Assembly (NCBI RefSeq): GCF_010111755.1
Contig: NC_088963.1
Span: 682,001 to 746,000, forward strand
DNA: 64,000 nt
Reading direction: 5' to 3'
DNA from: Nakaseomyces glabratus
Taxonomy: Eukaryota > Ascomycota > Saccharomycetes > Saccharomycetales > Saccharomycetaceae
Below are positions 60,870 to 64,000 of the stretch, one piece after another (within the stretch, counting starts at the first letter, position 1; every line of letters starts with the position of its first letter). The notes beneath the pieces were generated by a model. That model searched no databases, was not told where the DNA came from, and saw only the letters and a list, made by a program, of their open reading frames with translations. A program made the translations under genes and the position numbers.

Positions 60870-63800
60870 TTAAAATTTTTGCTTCACTTTTTCTTCATCA
60901 CCTGGTTTCTTCTCAAAGATAGACTTGTCTTTTTCATGTCTATCCTTTCTTGGTCCGTTGAACCATTTCTTAAAGTCAAGGACAGATTTCAAGCTCCAAA
61001 CCTTAACTCTCATGATGTAATAACAAGACAACATGGCAAAAATGTTGAAGCAGATGTAGACCCACATAAAACCAAAGTTTCTCCATCTGTAACTCCATTT
61101 CACGTTGAACCGGGCAACAACTTCATCTTGAACACTATATGGGCAGTAGTTACAATTGCTCGTAGCTTGAGGATTAACTAAGTAACCTGAGTTGTTACCA
61201 ATATAAGTTCTTAGATACTCGCCACATGTTTGCCCTGCAGGTGGATCCATGATTGCAAACTCATTCTTGTTACATACAACCTTCTTATCGTGTACCAATG
61301 GGCCAACTAATGCTTGAACAACATATGTGAATGGAGAAACGTTGTACATCAAACCTCTCCAGAATCCTGGCATTTTTTCCTTTGGTTGTAAGATACCACA
61401 GAAAAGTAACATGGCTGCAAATAAGTTTGAATTGATCATAGAAGCTGAAGGCACATCGGGAGACATGTACAAAATCCACAGACCATATGAAACAAAATAC
61501 ATTGGGAAAATCAAAACATAGAAGAAGAAGAAGAATCCTGCATGCGAAGCACGTCCACTATATCCGGCAGGCCAGTAGTAACAAATGAAACACATAAATT
61601 GGCATAGTGTAGACCAACCTGTCTCAACAACGTAGTGACATAACAATAGAACACTCCAATGGAAAGTGTTAGACGCAGCTTCTCTAACCTCATATAATTC
61701 CCTACTGTCATAAGCAAAGACATGTAATTGATTGATCATTGCTAGGGCAATCAACAATAACATAAAGATAGATGAAAAGGCTTCAGTTGCACCACCAACA
61801 GAGTGGTTGACAGCGATATACGACAAACCAACAAACAAAGCACATGACACACATTCCAAGAACTTAGCCCTAATATACACTGGTGATCTCCAGAACTGTA
61901 TCATGGTTCTTCTTAAAACACATTTCATTTGGGTCGTGTATGAGGCCGCAAATTTTGTTACAAGTTCAGGATCTTCGGTAACAGGTCTTGACAAAAGGTT
62001 TTTATGAAGTTCATCCAATTCAGCCCTGGCTGCTGCACATTCAGGTGACTGCTGCCATAGATCGTGCCAGTCAGCAGATGCACTAGCAGTAGCACCTGCA
62101 CCGATACAGTTTAGAATATACTCTGCAGGATTCTCTGAAATACCACACTTCACACCGGATTGGCGCTCAAAATAGTTTAACAAAGTAGATGAATTTTCAC
62201 CAATATCACCAAAGTAAACCATCTTACCACCTTTTTTCAGCAACAGTAATCTGTCGAATTGTTCAAACAAAGTTGCAGAAGGTTGATGAATAGTACACAA
62301 AATAGATTGACCAGAGTCAGCCAATGCTCTCATAAATTGGACAATGGACCAAGCTGATTGAGAATCCAAACCAGACGTTGGTTCATCCAAGAATAGTAAT
62401 AAGGAAGGCTTGGCAACTAATTCCACACCAATTGACAACTTCTTTCTTTGTTCCACATTTAGACCTCTACCTGTTTTACCAACTAAAGCTTCGGCATAAT
62501 TTTGCATACCCAACAAGGCGATAATCTTTTCAACATACTCATATTTTTCCTCTAATGGAACAGATCTAGGTTGTCTTAATTCAGCAGCAAATCTCAAAGA
62601 CTCTCTAACCGACAATTCAGCCATATGATTGTCCGCTTGAGCAACATAACCACACGATCTATTAAAAGATGCAGGTAGTGACTGAGAATTAACTAACATA
62701 TCACCAGTAATAACACCCATATTAATTCTTTGGGCCAAAACGTTTAGTAAAGTGGTTTTACCAGCACCTGACTCACCCATTAGTGCTGTCATCTTACCAG
62801 GCTTAACGTAACCAAAAACATCTGATAATAATTGTCTGGTGGCACCATCATAAGGAATAGTATAATTCAAGTGGTTCCATGTAAAGACATCCTTAGCAGC
62901 GATAACCTTTGGCAAATCAACATCTGGACCATTTAAAGTTTCCATCATTTCTTCTCTACTAGCAACTCTAGCATCAGCATTTTCAGTACCAAACTCTGGC
63001 ATGTGGCCTCTCTTGTACAATAACAAATCACCACCACCAGATACTGGTTTGATAAACTCCGAAAGAATAACATTGAAAACAATATAACCAAATGTCCAAA
63101 CAATATTGACACCCCAACTTCTCCAGGCATGGCGGTATGCAAAATGGTACTGTCTATCAATATACGTATCACCATTCACAAACATATGCCCCTTTATAGC
63201 ACCAGCAGCATTACAAATTTGATTAGCAACGGAAACATTTTCATACCCTGGACCACTTGGAATCAATTGACTACAAAGCATTTCTCTATGGTGGAATTCG
63301 GTCGATACTAAACTCTCAAATGCATATGTTAGTGGATTTAGGAAATGCAGCCATTTAATCCAATGATGCATTTCACCTAATGGTAACACAAAACCGGCAT
63401 AAACACATAACATCAAAACCCATAGACCACCAATAGCGTGTGCAGTAACACCATCTTTTGTAATTGTAGCGACAAATTTAAAGATAAATGAAGTACATTG
63501 TTGTACAGTGAATAAATACAAGATGTATTGGAAAAATGCACCAGCTTCAAATTTCAGGTATGGTATCCAGTATGTCACTAAAGATAAAACAATAATTGCA
63601 ACAAATTTGGTTGGCAACTCTGTGATAATTTCTTGGAGAGACTCTGCAGAAATGTGGTACATCGAGTATGATTTATGTTTCACAATAATGGGTCTAGTAG
63701 AGAAAGAGTTAGCAATTTCAGCAAGAGAAGTAACGGAGGCAAACAATAGAACATAAAATAGCAAACCACCACGTGAATAAGCGCCCGCTGTGGTGGATTG

Positions 63801-64000
63801 ACTTTTATTATCAATTTTATGAAACATTGAACCAACAATCAAACCTTTGATTAAAAAGGAACTTAGGTAGACTTTTGTATAAGTAGAGTCACCTTTAACT
63901 CTTTGGAAACCACGGATCATACAGTACCAAACCTGAGACCAGTAATTGACAACATAACGGGAGCTTTCACGTTGACCTGATTGAAGCATTTGCTTCTTTG
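60870..64000 (-). CDS. PDR12: Weak-acid efflux ABC transporter Pdr12 (partial, 5' end outside window)
   Basis: Plasma-membrane full-size ABCG transporter that exports weak organic acids. The frame runs off the window edge, so about the first third (first nucleotide-binding domain) is missing; about 1,040 residues are visible, against about 1,510 in S. cerevisiae. Seen are the first membrane domain, then the second nucleotide-binding domain with Walker A GESGAGKTT (62752-62780), the degenerate signature VEQRKKLSIGVELV, Walker B LLFLDEPTSGLD (about 62365-62402) and the second membrane domain. The C-terminus FKKWFNGPRKDRHEKD closely follows S. cerevisiae Pdr12, separating it from Snq2. GRX5 adjacency agrees. 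Confidence 0.94.
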   Translation of the reverse strand, partial: KKQMLQSGQRESSRYVVNYWSQVWYCMIRGFQRVKGDSTYTKVYLSSFLIKGLIVGSMFHKIDNKSQSTTAGAYSRGGLLFYVLLFASVTSLAEIANSFSTRPIIVKHKSYSMYHISAESLQEIITELPTKFVAIIVLSLVTYWIPYLKFEAGAFFQYILYLFTVQQCTSFIFKFVATITKDGVTAHAIGGLWVLMLCVYAGFVLPLGEMHHWIKWLHFLNPLTYAFESLVSTEFHHREMLCSQLIPSGPGYENVSVANQICNAAGAIKGHMFVNGDTYIDRQYHFAYRHAWRSWGVNIVWTFGYIVFNVILSEFIKPVSGGGDLLLYKRGHMPEFGTENADARVASREEMMETLNGPDVDLPKVIAAKDVFTWNHLNYTIPYDGATRQLLSDVFGYVKPGKMTALMGESGAGKTTLLNVLAQRINMGVITGDMLVNSQSLPASFNRSCGYVAQADNHMAELSVRESLRFAAELRQPRSVPLEEKYEYVEKIIALLGMQNYAEALVGKTGRGLNVEQRKKLSIGVELVAKPSLLLFLDEPTSGLDSQSAWSIVQFMRALADSGQSILCTIHQPSATLFEQFDRLLLLKKGGKMVYFGDIGENSSTLLNYFERQSGVKCGISENPAEYILNCIGAGATASASADWHDLWQQSPECAAARAELDELHKNLLSRPVTEDPELVTKFAASYTTQMKCVLRRTMIQFWRSPVYIRAKFLECVSCALFVGLSYIAVNHSVGGATEAFSSIFMLLLIALAMINQLHVFAYDSRELYEVREAASNTFHWSVLLLCHYVVETGWSTLCQFMCFICYYWPAGYSGRASHAGFFFFFYVLIFPMYFVSYGLWILYMSPDVPSASMINSNLFAAMLLFCGILQPKEKMPGFWRGLMYNVSPFTYVVQALVGPLVHDKKVVCNKNEFAIMDPPAGQTCGEYLRTYIGNNSGYLVNPQATSNCNYCPYSVQDEVVARFNVKWSYRWRNFGFMWVYICFNIFAMLSCYYIMRVKVWSLKSVLDFKKWFNGPRKDRHEKDKSIFEKKPGDEEKVKQKF

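Overview
The window is nuclear DNA of a budding yeast of the family Saccharomycetaceae. It is AT-rich. Introns use the GTATGT donor and TACTAAC branch site and lie only in ribosomal protein genes. Histones H3 and H4 look identical to the Saccharomyces cerevisiae proteins as I know them, CTG codons fall at conserved leucines (for example in ERG9), and nearly every gene has a recognisable S. cerevisiae counterpart, often in the same order. I cannot name the genus. Genes that S. cerevisiae splits between chromosomes IX (AVT7, AIM19, SDS3, CAB2) and XIV (H3/H4, SIW14, KTR5, CRZ1 onward) are interleaved here around a single KTR5/KTR7-type gene. That is expected of a lineage that predates the yeast whole-genome duplication, or of one that resolved the duplicates differently.

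Layout. 1-4.3 kb: RPS9 and RPL21, both with long first introns, separated by an unexplained GC-rich block that looks like a structured RNA. 5-11.9 kb: SSH4/EAR1-type Rsp5 adaptor, FAL1 and DAS2 (divergent), AVT7, AIM19. 12.4-20.8 kb: divergent H3/H4 pair, SDS3, CAB2, tRNA-Ile(AAU), SIW14, KTR5. 21-36.2 kb: TRM12, CRZ1, SAM50, SSN8, the RNase MRP RNA gene NME1, the C/D snoRNA snR66, KSH1, EFM6, FAP1, RCM1. 37.3-44 kb: SOL-type gene, ERS1, EGO2, FUB1, PAT1 (the order of S. cerevisiae chromosome III). 44.5-57.5 kb: DSS1, then PTH1, ERG9, CTF8, LNP1, EGD2, MDM31, NVJ1, UTP9 (the order of chromosome VIII right arm). 57.8-64 kb: MFM1, GRX5 and the C-terminal two thirds of PDR12, cut by the window edge (the order of chromosome XVI).

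A functional thread is ribosome and RNA biogenesis: RPS9, RPL21, FAL1, NME1, snR66, RCM1 and UTP9. PAC (GCGATGAG) and RRPE (TGAAAAATTTT) promoter motifs occur upstream of several of these and also upstream of some genes not usually placed in that regulon. NME1 additionally carries a cluster of Tbf1-type sites. No transposon, LTR, CRISPR array or virus-like sequence was recognised. Identifications rest on reading the proteins and on remembered S. cerevisiae sequences and gene order; no database search was run.
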